Shown here: piece by piece, positions 34,296 through 43,132 of the stretch | Layout of the letters: each line of letters opens with the position of its first letter | How positions within the stretch are numbered: position 1 is the stretch's first letter | Assembly (NCBI GenBank): GCA_021799035.1 | Contig: JAJZBG010000007.1 | Coordinates: 21,390 to 85,389 of the forward strand | Direction: 5' to 3' | DNA: 64,000 nucleotides | Source of the DNA: Actinomycetes bacterium | Lineage (GTDB): Bacteria > Actinomycetota > Acidimicrobiia > Acidimicrobiales > Acidimicrobiaceae | The notes under the pieces: model-generated | Databases searched by the model: none | Told to the model about the DNA's origin: nothing | The model's input: the letters and a program-made list of their open reading frames with translations, nothing else | Translations under genes and position numbers: made by a program

Positions 34296-34991
34296 GTGAG
34301 GTCTTGGCGCATCGTGAACGAGGTAGGGCGAGCATCGGATATTCACGCAAATCCAACATTCTTTCTCGATCAGCGCACTGCGAGGTTTGTCGAGGTTACG
34401 CGCAGTGCTCTCGTGTTGGGGTCGAGCCAGGATGTAAGGGCCGTGGATAGGGATGCGCTTGAAGCTTTGGGGGCCGAGCTTGTAATTCGCAAGTCAGGCG
34501 GTGGAGCTGTGTACCTGTTGCCGCATGGCCAGATATGGGTCGATATCTCAGTGCCCAGATCCGATCCTCTTTTCAGCGACGATGTCGGCAGATCGTTTCT
34601 TGCCATCGGCGAGATGTTCCTAAAGGTTTTATCCAATCTTGGCTGCAATGACCTTGAGATGCATAGCGGGCGGCTCACCGGCGGAGAGCTTTCTCGCACG
34701 CTCTGCTTTGCTGGGCTTGGTCCGGGGGAGATCGCATTTGAAGGGGCAAAGATCCTAGGCATGTCGCAGCGAAGGACCGCCATGGGTGCGGTCTTTCAGT
34801 GCACACTCTATCTGAGCTATCCATTTGACCAGCTGCATCGTGTGATGTCGCAAGCCGGCTTCGAGTTTCCAAGACGCGGTTATGCACTCGGAATTGCCGA
34901 GATTCTGAATGAGTTTGCGGATTTGGCTCCAGCGGAGGCGATGACGCACTTGAAGAACCGGCTTGAAGAGGCGCTCGAAACCCTCGCCTGA
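34296..34991 (+). CDS. Lipoate/biotin-protein ligase-like protein
   Basis: The 231-residue protein has the LplA/BPL fold signature, with VIRKSGGGAVYLLPHGQIWVDI split over about 63-85 matching the RRSGGGAVYH region of lipoate ligases, and ALVLGSSQDV before it. The usual lysine-containing KISGSAQR segment is represented by LGMSQRRTAMGAVFQ, where the lysine is not conserved, so the target may differ from lipoate. It lies 51 bases after the HNH gene and about 185 bases before mraZ. Enzymatic activity is uncertain. Confidence 0.75.
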   Translation: MRSWRIVNEVGRASDIHANPTFFLDQRTARFVEVTRSALVLGSSQDVRAVDRDALEALGAELVIRKSGGGAVYLLPHGQIWVDISVPRSDPLFSDDVGRSFLAIGEMFLKVLSNLGCNDLEMHSGRLTGGELSRTLCFAGLGPGEIAFEGAKILGMSQRRTAMGAVFQCTLYLSYPFDQLHRVMSQAGFEFPRRGYALGIAEILNEFADLAPAEAMTHLKNRLEEALETLA

Positions 34992-35100
34992 GCCCTGTTC
35001 GCATTCGCGAACCCTGTTTTTTACTCTCCGAACTTCCAAATGCGGCTTACTGGCGCAATTCGACGATTTCTGCATCTAGCGGCCCAATTTTAGGCAGAAA

Positions 35101-35146
35101 GTGGTTGCCAAGTGGGGTGAAGTGGGTTAAAGTGGGTCAAAGTGGT
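35101..35146 (+). promoter_or_regulatory. Tandem MraZ operator repeats
   Basis: Four units of AGTGG start at 35111, 35121, 35131 and 35141, exactly 10 bases apart; the first three read AGTGGGG or AGTGGGT. A weaker fifth GTGG lies at 35101, 11 bases before the first GTGG of the series. MraZ is known to bind such direct repeats of TGGG-type boxes with five-base spacers upstream of its own gene. Confidence 0.9.
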
Positions 35147-35176
35147 GTAGGAGGGATTTAAAGGGCTAGTTGGTTG

Positions 35177-35599
35177 ATGATTCCAGTGCAGGAAATGCAG
35201 GCAAAATTCTTTGGTGCATACGAGCACGCTCTTGATGTCAAGGGACGTTTGACCCTGCCTGTAAAATTCAGGAATCTGCTTGGGGACAAATGCTTTGTCA
35301 CCCGGTCTCAATACGAAGATCCATGCCTCGTCATCTGGACTCAAAGCGACTTCTACTCATTTGCCAACTCTTTGCAGAGTCAAGATCTCTCCGATTTGTC
35401 TTTCAGGTTGAACATGAGGGTCTGGGCGTCGGAGGCCTTCGACGTCGAGGTCGACAAGGCAGGAAGGCTGGCACTTCCACAGGCACTAAGGCGCTTCGCT
35501 GAGCTCGAGAGAGAAGTTCTCGTCCACGGGGCTATAGGGACTATTGAACTCTGGAATCCTGGCAATTGGGCTGGTTTCCAAGCGAGGGCCGAGCAATGA
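35177..35599 (+). CDS. mraZ: Transcriptional regulator MraZ
   Basis: MraZ is an AbrB-like DNA-binding protein that represses the dcw operon from its first position. Two SpoVT/AbrB halves are visible with DVKGRLTLP (about residues 23-31) and the later DKAGRLALP. Length is about 140 residues. ATG 35177 is chosen over the TTG one codon earlier; ATG 35195 would give a beginning closer to the usual MF.G.Y.H family start. The stop overlaps rsmH as ATGA. Five GTGG repeats upstream are its likely operator. Confidence 0.95.
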   Translation: MIPVQEMQAKFFGAYEHALDVKGRLTLPVKFRNLLGDKCFVTRSQYEDPCLVIWTQSDFYSFANSLQSQDLSDLSFRLNMRVWASEAFDVEVDKAGRLALPQALRRFAELEREVLVHGAIGTIELWNPGNWAGFQARAEQ

Positions 35600-36576
35600 C
35601 ACCAGCCACTTTTTCGCACCAGCCCGTAATGTTTGATGAGGTCATGGAGGTTTTTGCGTCGATTGAATCAGGCATAGTCGTTGACGGGACACTTGGTGCC
35701 GGCGGTCACTCTGAAGGTCTGCTCGAACAGCGTGGTGATCGCCATGTCTTAGGTCTGGATCGCGACCCACAAGCAGTCGCTGCTGCCAAGACACGCTTGG
35801 CCCGCTTCTCGGGAAGGTTCTTTGCATCCCACCGCGAGTTCGACGAATTTGATCTTGCGTTGCAGGAGGCCTGCAGTTATGACAATGGCTTTTGCGGAAT
35901 CCCGGTAGGGCTGCTCCTAGACCTTGGCGTATCCTCTCCGCAGCTCGAGACAGCTGAGCGAGGTTTCTCGTATCGCTTGGAGGGCCCTCTCGACATGAGA
36001 ATGGATCCCACCCATGGTCAGACTGCAAGCGAGTACCTTGATGCAGTTTCACTTCAGGAGCTTGCAAAGCTTCTTAGAGACAACGGGGAATCCCGTTTCG
36101 CTGTTCGCATTGCGAAGGCGATATTGGGTGCACGACCATATAGGTCAACATCGCAGCTGGCAGAAGTCGTGAAATCTGCCATTCCTGCTGCTGCTCGGAG
36201 AACCGGGGGTCATCCAGCAACTCGCGTGTTTCAGGCACTGCGCGTGAAGGTCAACAACGAACTCGAGAGGCTTGAGTCAGCTCTGGAAAAGGCTTTCACG
36301 CTGCTTCCTGGGGGCCGCATAGCAGTCCTCTCTTACCATTCGGGAGAGGATTCGATAGTGAAGTCACTGTTCCGCGATCAAGTGACTGGCGGATGCACGT
36401 GTCCCCCTCGTTACGGATGCGTCTGTGGGGCAGAGCCCAAGGCGAGGTACATCGTCAAATCTAAGGCTCCGTCGAGAGAAGAGATCGAGACAAATCCGAG
36501 GGCAAGGAGCGCACGGTTGCGCGCAATCGAGATGTTCAGGATCGTGGTGCCAGCCGGTGGTGATGCAGATGGCTAG
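35596..36576 (+). CDS. rsmH: 16S rRNA (cytosine-1402-N4)-methyltransferase
   Basis: RsmH methylates C1402 of 16S rRNA. The 326 residues begin with the standard SHQPVMFDEVMEVF, carry the SAM-binding GTLGAGGHSEGLL and LGLDRDPQAV, the LLDLGVSSPQLE segment, and the C-terminal ISYHS-type sequence LSYHSGEDSIVK. ATG 35596 overlaps the mraZ stop; the open frame runs further upstream inside mraZ. The gene overlaps the start of the ftsL-like gene, as expected in the dcw cluster. Confidence 0.96.
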   Translation: MTPATFSHQPVMFDEVMEVFASIESGIVVDGTLGAGGHSEGLLEQRGDRHVLGLDRDPQAVAAAKTRLARFSGRFFASHREFDEFDLALQEACSYDNGFCGIPVGLLLDLGVSSPQLETAERGFSYRLEGPLDMRMDPTHGQTASEYLDAVSLQELAKLLRDNGESRFAVRIAKAILGARPYRSTSQLAEVVKSAIPAAARRTGGHPATRVFQALRVKVNNELERLESALEKAFTLLPGGRIAVLSYHSGEDSIVKSLFRDQVTGGCTCPPRYGCVCGAEPKARYIVKSKAPSREEIETNPRARSARLRAIEMFRIVVPAGGDADG

Positions 36577-37276
36577 AACACAGAGGGAGATGAAGCTCAG
36601 AAGTGCCAGGCTTGGCGTGGACACTCAAGCCGCCCTTGCTCTCGCGCGCTCGCATGCCGTGTCGAAATCTACGCATTCAGCTGGCGTCTCTAATCGCAAA
36701 CCCCTTGCGTCACGACCCCAGCTTCGAATTGTCGAGAGGCAGCGTCGGCTCTCGGGCTTTCAAATCTCTCACAGAATGCTAACGGCATATGTTGTTGGCT
36801 TTTTAGCACTTTTCGCCGCAGTGGTGATGAGGGCCGAGATGGCAGCCACCCAGCTTCATTTGAACTCTCTCAATTCCCAGCTTTCCTCCCTTGAGACCCA
36901 GCATTTGAAGCTGGAAGTCGAGTTGTCCTCTCTGGAGGCGCCGAGCCGGATTGTGTCGTATGCTGAAAGTCACCTCGGTATGGTCTACCCAGCACAGGTC
37001 GGTTATCTGGGCGCAGCGCCGACCAGCGCGACAACCTCAGGCTCTAGCTCTCAAAACCAGCCAGGCGTGCTGACTCAGCAGGTCTTGTCGTCTCCGAACA
37101 CCCTTTTCGCACCGCCGGGTGAGGCAGGGGGAGGAGCACCCACGCGACCGCTCCCGAGCTCTCCGCCGACCACGGTCTCAGCATCCAAATCCAGCAAATC
37201 ACCGGTAACTTCAAAAGCTCTGCACGCTGCAAAGTCGTCTTCTGCGTCGATAAATTCCAATTCCAAGACTGGTTAG
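36563..37276 (+). CDS. FtsL-like septum protein
   Basis: The position between rsmH and ftsI and the architecture mark this as the FtsL-type division protein: a basic cytoplasmic N terminus of about 70 residues, one membrane helix (about 72-92), a short coiled coil (NSLNSQLSSLETQHLKLE) and an ESHLGMVYP segment. A Ser/Pro/Thr-rich tail of about 90 residues follows. ATG 36563 is used; ATG 36569 is equally possible, and both overlap rsmH. Primary sequence conservation in FtsL is low, so the name rests on context. FtsL links FtsI/FtsW with FtsQ at the septum. Confidence 0.85.
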   Translation: MQMARTQREMKLRSARLGVDTQAALALARSHAVSKSTHSAGVSNRKPLASRPQLRIVERQRRLSGFQISHRMLTAYVVGFLALFAAVVMRAEMAATQLHLNSLNSQLSSLETQHLKLEVELSSLEAPSRIVSYAESHLGMVYPAQVGYLGAAPTSATTSGSSSQNQPGVLTQQVLSSPNTLFAPPGEAGGGAPTRPLPSSPPTTVSASKSSKSPVTSKALHAAKSSSASINSNSKTG

Positions 37277-37279
37277 AAG

Positions 37280-39244
37280 ATGGGTGCGACTAGATCGGGA
37301 CGGACATCACACAGATTGCAGGGTGCGCCTATAAGCCCCAGGCGTTTGCTGGTGTCAAAGATCGTTGTGGCCGGTTTCGTAATGGCGTTGACAGTTCAGC
37401 TCATTCGCGTGACTGTATATCCTAACCACCGCTATGTGTCATTGGCCAAGGCGGAGGGGTCGGCCACAATTCAGGTTCAGGCTCCTCGAGGTGCGATTCT
37501 CGACAGAAATGGAAACGAGCTTGCAGTTTCGATTCCCAAGAAAACGGTCGTCGCCGATCCGGCAGTGGTAGTTAATCCCTTAAGAGAGGCACAAATTCTT
37601 TCCGGGATTCTTGGCACTCCAGTGTCAGAGATACGGCCGGCCCTGATTGCGCCAGGCCAGTTTTCATATGTCCAGCATCTTGTCAGCTCCGCTCAGGCCA
37701 GCAAGGTCCAGGGACTGATCAACAGCGGACAGCTCCCGGGAATCGCGTTGGTTACCGAGATGACTAGAGAGAATCCCAACGGAGGACTGGCTCAACCCGT
37801 GATTGGGAGCTTGAGCACAACAGGAGTGCCGCTTTCCGGCCTGGAGTATCAGTTCAAGAATCTTCTTGATGGCAAACCTGGGCAGCAGATGGTCTCGGTT
37901 TCTGAATCTGGCTCGCCGCTGCCGGGTGGGGCTGTCGATCTAGTGCCCCCGAATCCTGGCGATAACCTGATTCTTGGCCTGGATCGAGCTATTCAGTTCA
38001 ACACGGAGCAAGTTCTTGGTGCAGAGATCGTGAAGAGCCAGGCAATGTCGGGAAGCGCTATCATAATGGATCCCCAGAACGGCCAGATCCTTGCTATGGC
38101 CAATCTCGTTGGGACGTCAGGGAATTCGTCATCGGTCAATGGCGGAAATTCCTCAAATTCGCCGTCCTCGGCTTCTAAGAAGATCACCGGCTTCTCCGAA
38201 GCTCCTATAAACATGGCTGTCACGAACGTCTACGAGCCGGGATCGGTGGCAAAGATAGCGACATTTGCAGCTGCGCTAAAAGCTGGAGTAATCACGCCTT
38301 CGAGCAAAGTGGTAGTTCCCCCATATCTCGTCATCGATGGTGCCAACTTCCATGATGCCGAGGTACATGGGACAGAGGTCCTGAGTCCTCAGCAGATTCT
38401 CGCCCAATCATCCAATATCGGAACGATAATAATTGCCCAGCATCTGAACAAGTATCTGATCACTAACTCGTTCATGAACTTTGGCTGGGGGGTCCCTACG
38501 GGACTGGGATTTCCAGGTGAGACCTCAGGGTTCCTGGTCAATCCTGCTAAATGGTCAGGGACTGCGATCGGATCTGTGCCCATAGGGCAGGACGAGGCTG
38601 TCTCGGCTCTTCAAGTGCTCGATTCCTACAACTCAATTGCTAACAATGGTGTTCTGGTCACGCCACACCTAGTGGATCGGGTAGTTCCCCAAGATGGCAA
38701 GCCTGCCTACGACCTTCCGGTGAAATCCAGAGAGGTCTTAGCGCCTTCAATTGCTCAAACGATGCAGCAACTGCTTTCGGAGACCGTTTCTCCGAACGGA
38801 ACTGCACCTCTTGCGCAGGTGCCCGGCTACAAGATTCTTGGCAAGACCGGCACTGCACAGATTCCCTACCCAAATAAGCCTGGATATCAGCCTGGGGCCT
38901 TCATGGCAACCTTTGTTGGTTTCACCCAGGGCACCACAATTCCGTTGTCCGCAATTGTAGTTTTGGAGCATCCTAACCCAATCTACGGTGGTTCAGTTGC
39001 TGCGCCGGTGTTCTCCAAAATCATGAGCTATGCTCTACGACGAATGGGCATCGCTCCAACCACTGGCTCTCTTCCGGCGGGATTCGCCAATGGATCCATT
39101 CTGAAGACGTCCGCAAGCAAGGCTGTCGCCTCACCAGCGTCGTTCGTCGTTCCAACTTCACCAGGGAACCAGCTTGCGACGCAGCAAGTTGGTTCTAGTA
39201 GCGTTATCATTGATGAATTTACAAAGACTAAGGGTTTGCTTTAG
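37280..39244 (+). CDS. ftsI: Septal peptidoglycan transpeptidase (class B PBP, FtsI)
   Basis: FtsI cross-links septal peptidoglycan. After one membrane segment (about 25-45) and a dimerisation domain (GAILDRNGNELAV), the transpeptidase domain shows the active Ser322 in EPGSVAK, SSN near 377-379 and KTG near 522-524. A Ser/Asn-rich loop of about 20 residues (from about 285) sits just before the active-site serine, and the C terminus has a Ser-rich tail. Length is 654. It starts three bases after the ftsL-like gene, and murE starts two bases after its stop. No PASTA domains are present. Confidence 0.95.
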   Translation: MGATRSGRTSHRLQGAPISPRRLLVSKIVVAGFVMALTVQLIRVTVYPNHRYVSLAKAEGSATIQVQAPRGAILDRNGNELAVSIPKKTVVADPAVVVNPLREAQILSGILGTPVSEIRPALIAPGQFSYVQHLVSSAQASKVQGLINSGQLPGIALVTEMTRENPNGGLAQPVIGSLSTTGVPLSGLEYQFKNLLDGKPGQQMVSVSESGSPLPGGAVDLVPPNPGDNLILGLDRAIQFNTEQVLGAEIVKSQAMSGSAIIMDPQNGQILAMANLVGTSGNSSSVNGGNSSNSPSSASKKITGFSEAPINMAVTNVYEPGSVAKIATFAAALKAGVITPSSKVVVPPYLVIDGANFHDAEVHGTEVLSPQQILAQSSNIGTIIIAQHLNKYLITNSFMNFGWGVPTGLGFPGETSGFLVNPAKWSGTAIGSVPIGQDEAVSALQVLDSYNSIANNGVLVTPHLVDRVVPQDGKPAYDLPVKSREVLAPSIAQTMQQLLSETVSPNGTAPLAQVPGYKILGKTGTAQIPYPNKPGYQPGAFMATFVGFTQGTTIPLSAIVVLEHPNPIYGGSVAAPVFSKIMSYALRRMGIAPTTGSLPAGFANGSILKTSASKAVASPASFVVPTSPGNQLATQQVGSSSVIIDEFTKTKGLL

Positions 39245-39246
39245 CG

Positions 39247-40773
39247 ATGGCAGAAGATCAGCGCGCACTAAGTGGTTCAGGATATAGGAAAAATGCTGGC
39301 GGCCAGCGAGGGGGAATGCGGCCGCCAACGATGCAGCTATCTGAACTGGTTTCTGCAATCGAGACTGTTTCAGTTCTTGGGGAAACTCACGGTATTGTCG
39401 TCACTGGCGTATCCTTCGATTCGCGTGATGTGAGCCCCGGCGAGGTCTTTTGTGCAATTGCCGGGGAGCATTTTGACGGGCATCTTTTCATCCATGACGC
39501 GGTGGCTAGAGGGGCTGTTGCGGTGGTGGTAGAGCGCTTTGTTCCTCTTCCCATTGTGCAGATTAGGGTCTCACCGGGATCGATGAGGGTGCAAATGGCT
39601 AAACTAGCCAGCACCTTCTATGGCAACCCGTCCACGAGGTTTCCCATGGTTGGCATTACTGGGACAAACGGGAAAACCACTACCTCTTTCATGCTCGCCG
39701 CGATTTCTCGTGCTGCAGGCCATTCACCTTTCGTATTGGGCACCTTGAGCGGGTACAGGACAACACCCGAGTCGCCTGTGATCCAGCGATCACTTCACTA
39801 TGCGATAGAGGATGGAAACGATATTGCAGTTATGGAGGTTTCCTCCCACGCATTGGACCAACACAGGGTTGACGAGATCATATATGACATTGGTATTTTC
39901 ACTAACCTGACCCAGGATCATCTTGACTACCATCACACAATGGATGCGTACTTCATGGCGAAGGCGCGGTTGTTTGAAACCCACAGGTGTCGCATAGGAA
40001 TAGTGAACATTGATGATCCCTGGGGTTTGAGGCTGATACGAGACTCACAGGTTGCCATGGAGACATACTCCATTGAAGACGCAGAAGACCTGGCCATGGA
40101 CGCAGACGGTTCGATGTTCCGCCTGGATGGTGAGCGAATCCGCTTGGGAGTGGCAGGCAAGCACAATGTATACAATGCCCTGGCTGCTGCAAAGGCGGCA
40201 CGAAGGCTCGGTTACTCTGCAGACGCCATTAGGACTGGCCTCGCCAATTTCCGAGGGGTGTCTGGCCGACTCGAAAGGATAGAAGAAGGTCAGCCCTTCA
40301 AGGTCATTGTCGACTTTGCACATACTCCCGTTGCCTTGGAGGCTGTTCTTGAGGCTGCTAGGGTGATAACTCCTGAAGGTCGAAGGGTTATCGTGGTTTT
40401 TGGATGTGGCGGTGATCGTGATCGCCGCAAAAGACCGTTGATGGGCGAAGTTGCTGAAAGCCTCGCAGATGTCACCATTTTGACATCTGACAATCCAAGA
40501 AGCGAAGAACCCGTGGTGATAATTCAAGAGATCCTGTCTGGCATGACTAAGAGCGCGTTAACGGTTCTGGGCGAATCATCACAGGTCATTGTCAAGGCGG
40601 ACCGTAGAGAGGCCATTGAGCTGGCGCTATCCATGGCCGAGCCGGATGACGTGGTTGTAATCGCAGGGAAAGGCCACGAGACCAAGCAGACCATCGGCCA
40701 GAGTGAAGTTGCATTTTCAGACCAAGAAGTGGCCAGATCCGTACTCCGATACCTTCGGAGCGGCCAACCGTGA
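39247..40773 (+). CDS. murE: UDP-MurNAc-L-Ala-D-Glu--meso-diaminopimelate ligase
   Basis: MurE adds the third residue of the stem peptide. The ATP loop GTNGKTT is near residues 139-145, and DNPR at about 415-418 is the specificity motif for meso-DAP rather than lysine, which agrees with the dap genes in this window. Length is 508 with a polar N-terminal extension of about 30 residues; ATG 39316, directly after GAGGGGGA, may be the real start. Its stop overlaps mraY as GTGA, leaving no room for murF, which normally stands here. Confidence 0.96.
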   Translation: MAEDQRALSGSGYRKNAGGQRGGMRPPTMQLSELVSAIETVSVLGETHGIVVTGVSFDSRDVSPGEVFCAIAGEHFDGHLFIHDAVARGAVAVVVERFVPLPIVQIRVSPGSMRVQMAKLASTFYGNPSTRFPMVGITGTNGKTTTSFMLAAISRAAGHSPFVLGTLSGYRTTPESPVIQRSLHYAIEDGNDIAVMEVSSHALDQHRVDEIIYDIGIFTNLTQDHLDYHHTMDAYFMAKARLFETHRCRIGIVNIDDPWGLRLIRDSQVAMETYSIEDAEDLAMDADGSMFRLDGERIRLGVAGKHNVYNALAAAKAARRLGYSADAIRTGLANFRGVSGRLERIEEGQPFKVIVDFAHTPVALEAVLEAARVITPEGRRVIVVFGCGGDRDRRKRPLMGEVAESLADVTILTSDNPRSEEPVVIIQEILSGMTKSALTVLGESSQVIVKADRREAIELALSMAEPDDVVVIAGKGHETKQTIGQSEVAFSDQEVARSVLRYLRSGQP

Positions 40774-41807
40774 TTGCAATCTTTGCGGCCGGGGGTTTCG
40801 CCATGCTGGCTGCGGCAATAGTGACCCCGGTTCTTATAAAGGCCCTCCAGCTGCGTGGAATTGGGCAACAAATACGCGAGGACGGACCGCAACGCCACGT
40901 TGCCAAAGCGGGAACCCCAACAATGGGGGGATTGGCCATCTTGGGCGCGTTTGTAATCGGGTACCTGATCGCACATGCCCGGCTTGGAGCGCCCTGGACG
41001 ACGGACGGGCTGCTTGTCGTCTTCGTAGTCCTTGGATTTGGCCTTGTTGGCTTGGCGGATGACTGGATAAAAGTCCGCCATCATAGATCCCTGGGTTTGA
41101 CCAAATCTGGAAAGCTGGGTGGTCAGATCCTCTTTGCCCTCCTTTTTGCACTTGGGGCAAGATATCTGGGGCATCTTCCAGACACCATTACTTTCGTTCG
41201 CACCGGTGCGTTCGCGATAGACCTGAGCACCCCGCTCTGGGTGGTATTTGTCGTGCTTGTGATAATAGGTGCCTCAAATGCTGTGAATCTTTCAGATGGA
41301 TTGGATGGTTTGGCAGCCGGCTCTTCCATTTTCGCGTTTTCTATTATGTGCATAATCGGTTACTGGCAGTTCAGGCACGTTCAGGTGTACGACGTGAGTT
41401 CAGGGCTTGACCTTGCCATTGTGGCTGTCGCAATGACTGGGGCTTGCGCGGGATTTCTCTGGTGGAATGCCGCCCCCGCTCGAATCTTCATGGGTGACAC
41501 AGGCTCCCTTGCGATTGGTGCAGGTTTGGGTGCTTTAGGCCTGGAAATGCGCCTGGACTTTCTGCTTCCTATTATTGCTGGGCTTTTTGTGATCATAACG
41601 CTGTCTGTTGTTATTCAGGTGGCGAGCTTTCGTCTATTTCATCGTCGTGTTTTCCGGATGGCTCCGCTTCATCACCATTTCGAACTTCTTGGATGGCCGG
41701 AGACGACTGTCATCATCCGTTTTTGGATAATGGCGGGGCTCTTTACGGCTCTGGCGCTCGGGTTGTTCTATGCCGATTTTCTTTCTTTGGGCCAGGTTGT
41801 CAAATGA
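40770..41807 (+). CDS. mraY: Phospho-N-acetylmuramoyl-pentapeptide transferase
   Basis: MraY forms lipid I on undecaprenyl phosphate in the cytoplasmic membrane. The 345 residues have about ten hydrophobic segments and the family motifs GTPTMGG, LADDWIKV, NLSDGLDGLAAG and APLHHHFELLGW. The GTG start overlaps the murE stop. The end overlaps murD as ATGA. Length and motifs are standard. Confidence 0.96.
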   Translation: MIAIFAAGGFAMLAAAIVTPVLIKALQLRGIGQQIREDGPQRHVAKAGTPTMGGLAILGAFVIGYLIAHARLGAPWTTDGLLVVFVVLGFGLVGLADDWIKVRHHRSLGLTKSGKLGGQILFALLFALGARYLGHLPDTITFVRTGAFAIDLSTPLWVVFVVLVIIGASNAVNLSDGLDGLAAGSSIFAFSIMCIIGYWQFRHVQVYDVSSGLDLAIVAVAMTGACAGFLWWNAAPARIFMGDTGSLAIGAGLGALGLEMRLDFLLPIIAGLFVIITLSVVIQVASFRLFHRRVFRMAPLHHHFELLGWPETTVIIRFWIMAGLFTALALGLFYADFLSLGQVVK

Positions 41808-43132
41808 GCGACCTTCTCTATGACGGCAAGCGAGCTGTCGTGGTCGGCTATGGGGTCACGGGAAGGGCTGTCGCTGACTTCCTAACGCGAAGTGGCGCAA
41901 GCGTGAGGGTTTTCGACGATGGAGAAATCGGAATGGAGTCGAGCCACTCAGGAGTGACCGTTTCCCGCCCTGGAGAAGATTTTCGTTTCGTTGTCGAGCA
42001 GGCAGATCTCGTTGTGGTCTCTCCTGGAGTGCCGAGGTCTCATCCAGTCTACGGAACCTCATCATCACCGGTATCTGAGCTCGAACTCGCGTATAGGCAT
42101 ACTGCCATTCCGATGATTGCGGTCACCGGCACCAACGGGAAGACGACGGTAACGACACTCATAACCGAGATGCTGTCTCGTGCTGGGCTAAGAGCAAGGG
42201 CGGTAGGCAATATCGGCACCTCGATAATTTCCATGCTGGATGTAGATCTCGATTATTTTGTCGTTGAAGCGTCATCATTTCAACTGGCCACCATAGAGAG
42301 TTTTCGTCCGCGAGTGGCCGTCTGGACGAACTTCACCCCTGATCACCTTGATTGGCATTTGGGCATTGACCATTACAAGGCTTCAAAGGCAAGAATTTTC
42401 GAGAATCAAGGTCGGGGCGACGTGGCAATAGTCAACGGAAGTGACCCGGTGGTTTCGAAGTCTGCGCTCGCTCACGGTGTCAGAAGGCTTGCATTTGGTC
42501 TCGGGCGGTTTGACTTCGGGCTCAGCGAGGATCGATCCGCTTTGGTCGGAGAGGGAAAGGCCTTCTTGAATGTTTCGGAGATGAGCCGCGCTTTCCCTCA
42601 TGACCTGGAGAATGCGTTGGCGAGCGCTGCAGCGGCATTCAGCATAGGTGTAGACCTTGACGACATCGCAGCTGTCCTGAGAGGGTTCAAAGGCCTCTCG
42701 CATAGGGTGGAGCTGGTGGGGACTCTAGACGGCGTGTCATTCTACGATGACTCCAAGGCCACAACGCCGGCTTCTGTGATGGCTGCAGTTGGAGGGTTCG
42801 AATCAGTCGTCCTGATTGCCGGAGGCAAGAACAAGGGCTTGGACCTCTCGCCACTGGCTTCGCTGAGCTCCAAGCTCAAGAGTGTCATTGCCATCGGGGA
42901 TGCAGCTGGTGACATTGTTTCGGTCTTCTCTGAAGTCCCGGGGATTCCAGTGGCAACGGCAACATCGATGACAGAAGCAGTCGCTATGGCTTTTGATTCT
43001 GCCTCAGCCGGTGACTCAGTGCTGCTATCGCCGGGCTGCACATCATTTGATTGGTATAAGTCGTATGGAGAAAGAGGCGACGATTTCAGGGCGGTTGTCG
43101 AGTCTTTGATACTGAGGGGAGGCGGGGCATGA
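41804..43132 (+). CDS. murD: UDP-MurNAc-L-alanine--D-glutamate ligase
   Basis: MurD adds D-Glu, the second residue of the stem peptide. The open frame extends back into mraY, but ATG 41804, overlapping the mraY stop as ATGA, yields the standard N-terminal Rossmann segment (AVVVGYGVTGRAVADFL) and 442 residues. The ATP loop GTNGKTT is near residue 109, and SSFQLATIESFRP and DDSKATTPASV are further Mur-ligase motifs. It ends overlapping ftsW by four bases. Confidence 0.96.
   Translation: MSDLLYDGKRAVVVGYGVTGRAVADFLTRSGASVRVFDDGEIGMESSHSGVTVSRPGEDFRFVVEQADLVVVSPGVPRSHPVYGTSSSPVSELELAYRHTAIPMIAVTGTNGKTTVTTLITEMLSRAGLRARAVGNIGTSIISMLDVDLDYFVVEASSFQLATIESFRPRVAVWTNFTPDHLDWHLGIDHYKASKARIFENQGRGDVAIVNGSDPVVSKSALAHGVRRLAFGLGRFDFGLSEDRSALVGEGKAFLNVSEMSRAFPHDLENALASAAAAFSIGVDLDDIAAVLRGFKGLSHRVELVGTLDGVSFYDDSKATTPASVMAAVGGFESVVLIAGGKNKGLDLSPLASLSSKLKSVIAIGDAAGDIVSVFSEVPGIPVATATSMTEAVAMAFDSASAGDSVLLSPGCTSFDWYKSYGERGDDFRAVVESLILRGGGA

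Noticed and set aside
35101..35150. Short tandem repeats that could be taken for a CRISPR-like or satellite array.
   Set aside because: Repeats are five bases with five-base spacers in the exact position of known MraZ operators, far from CRISPR dimensions.
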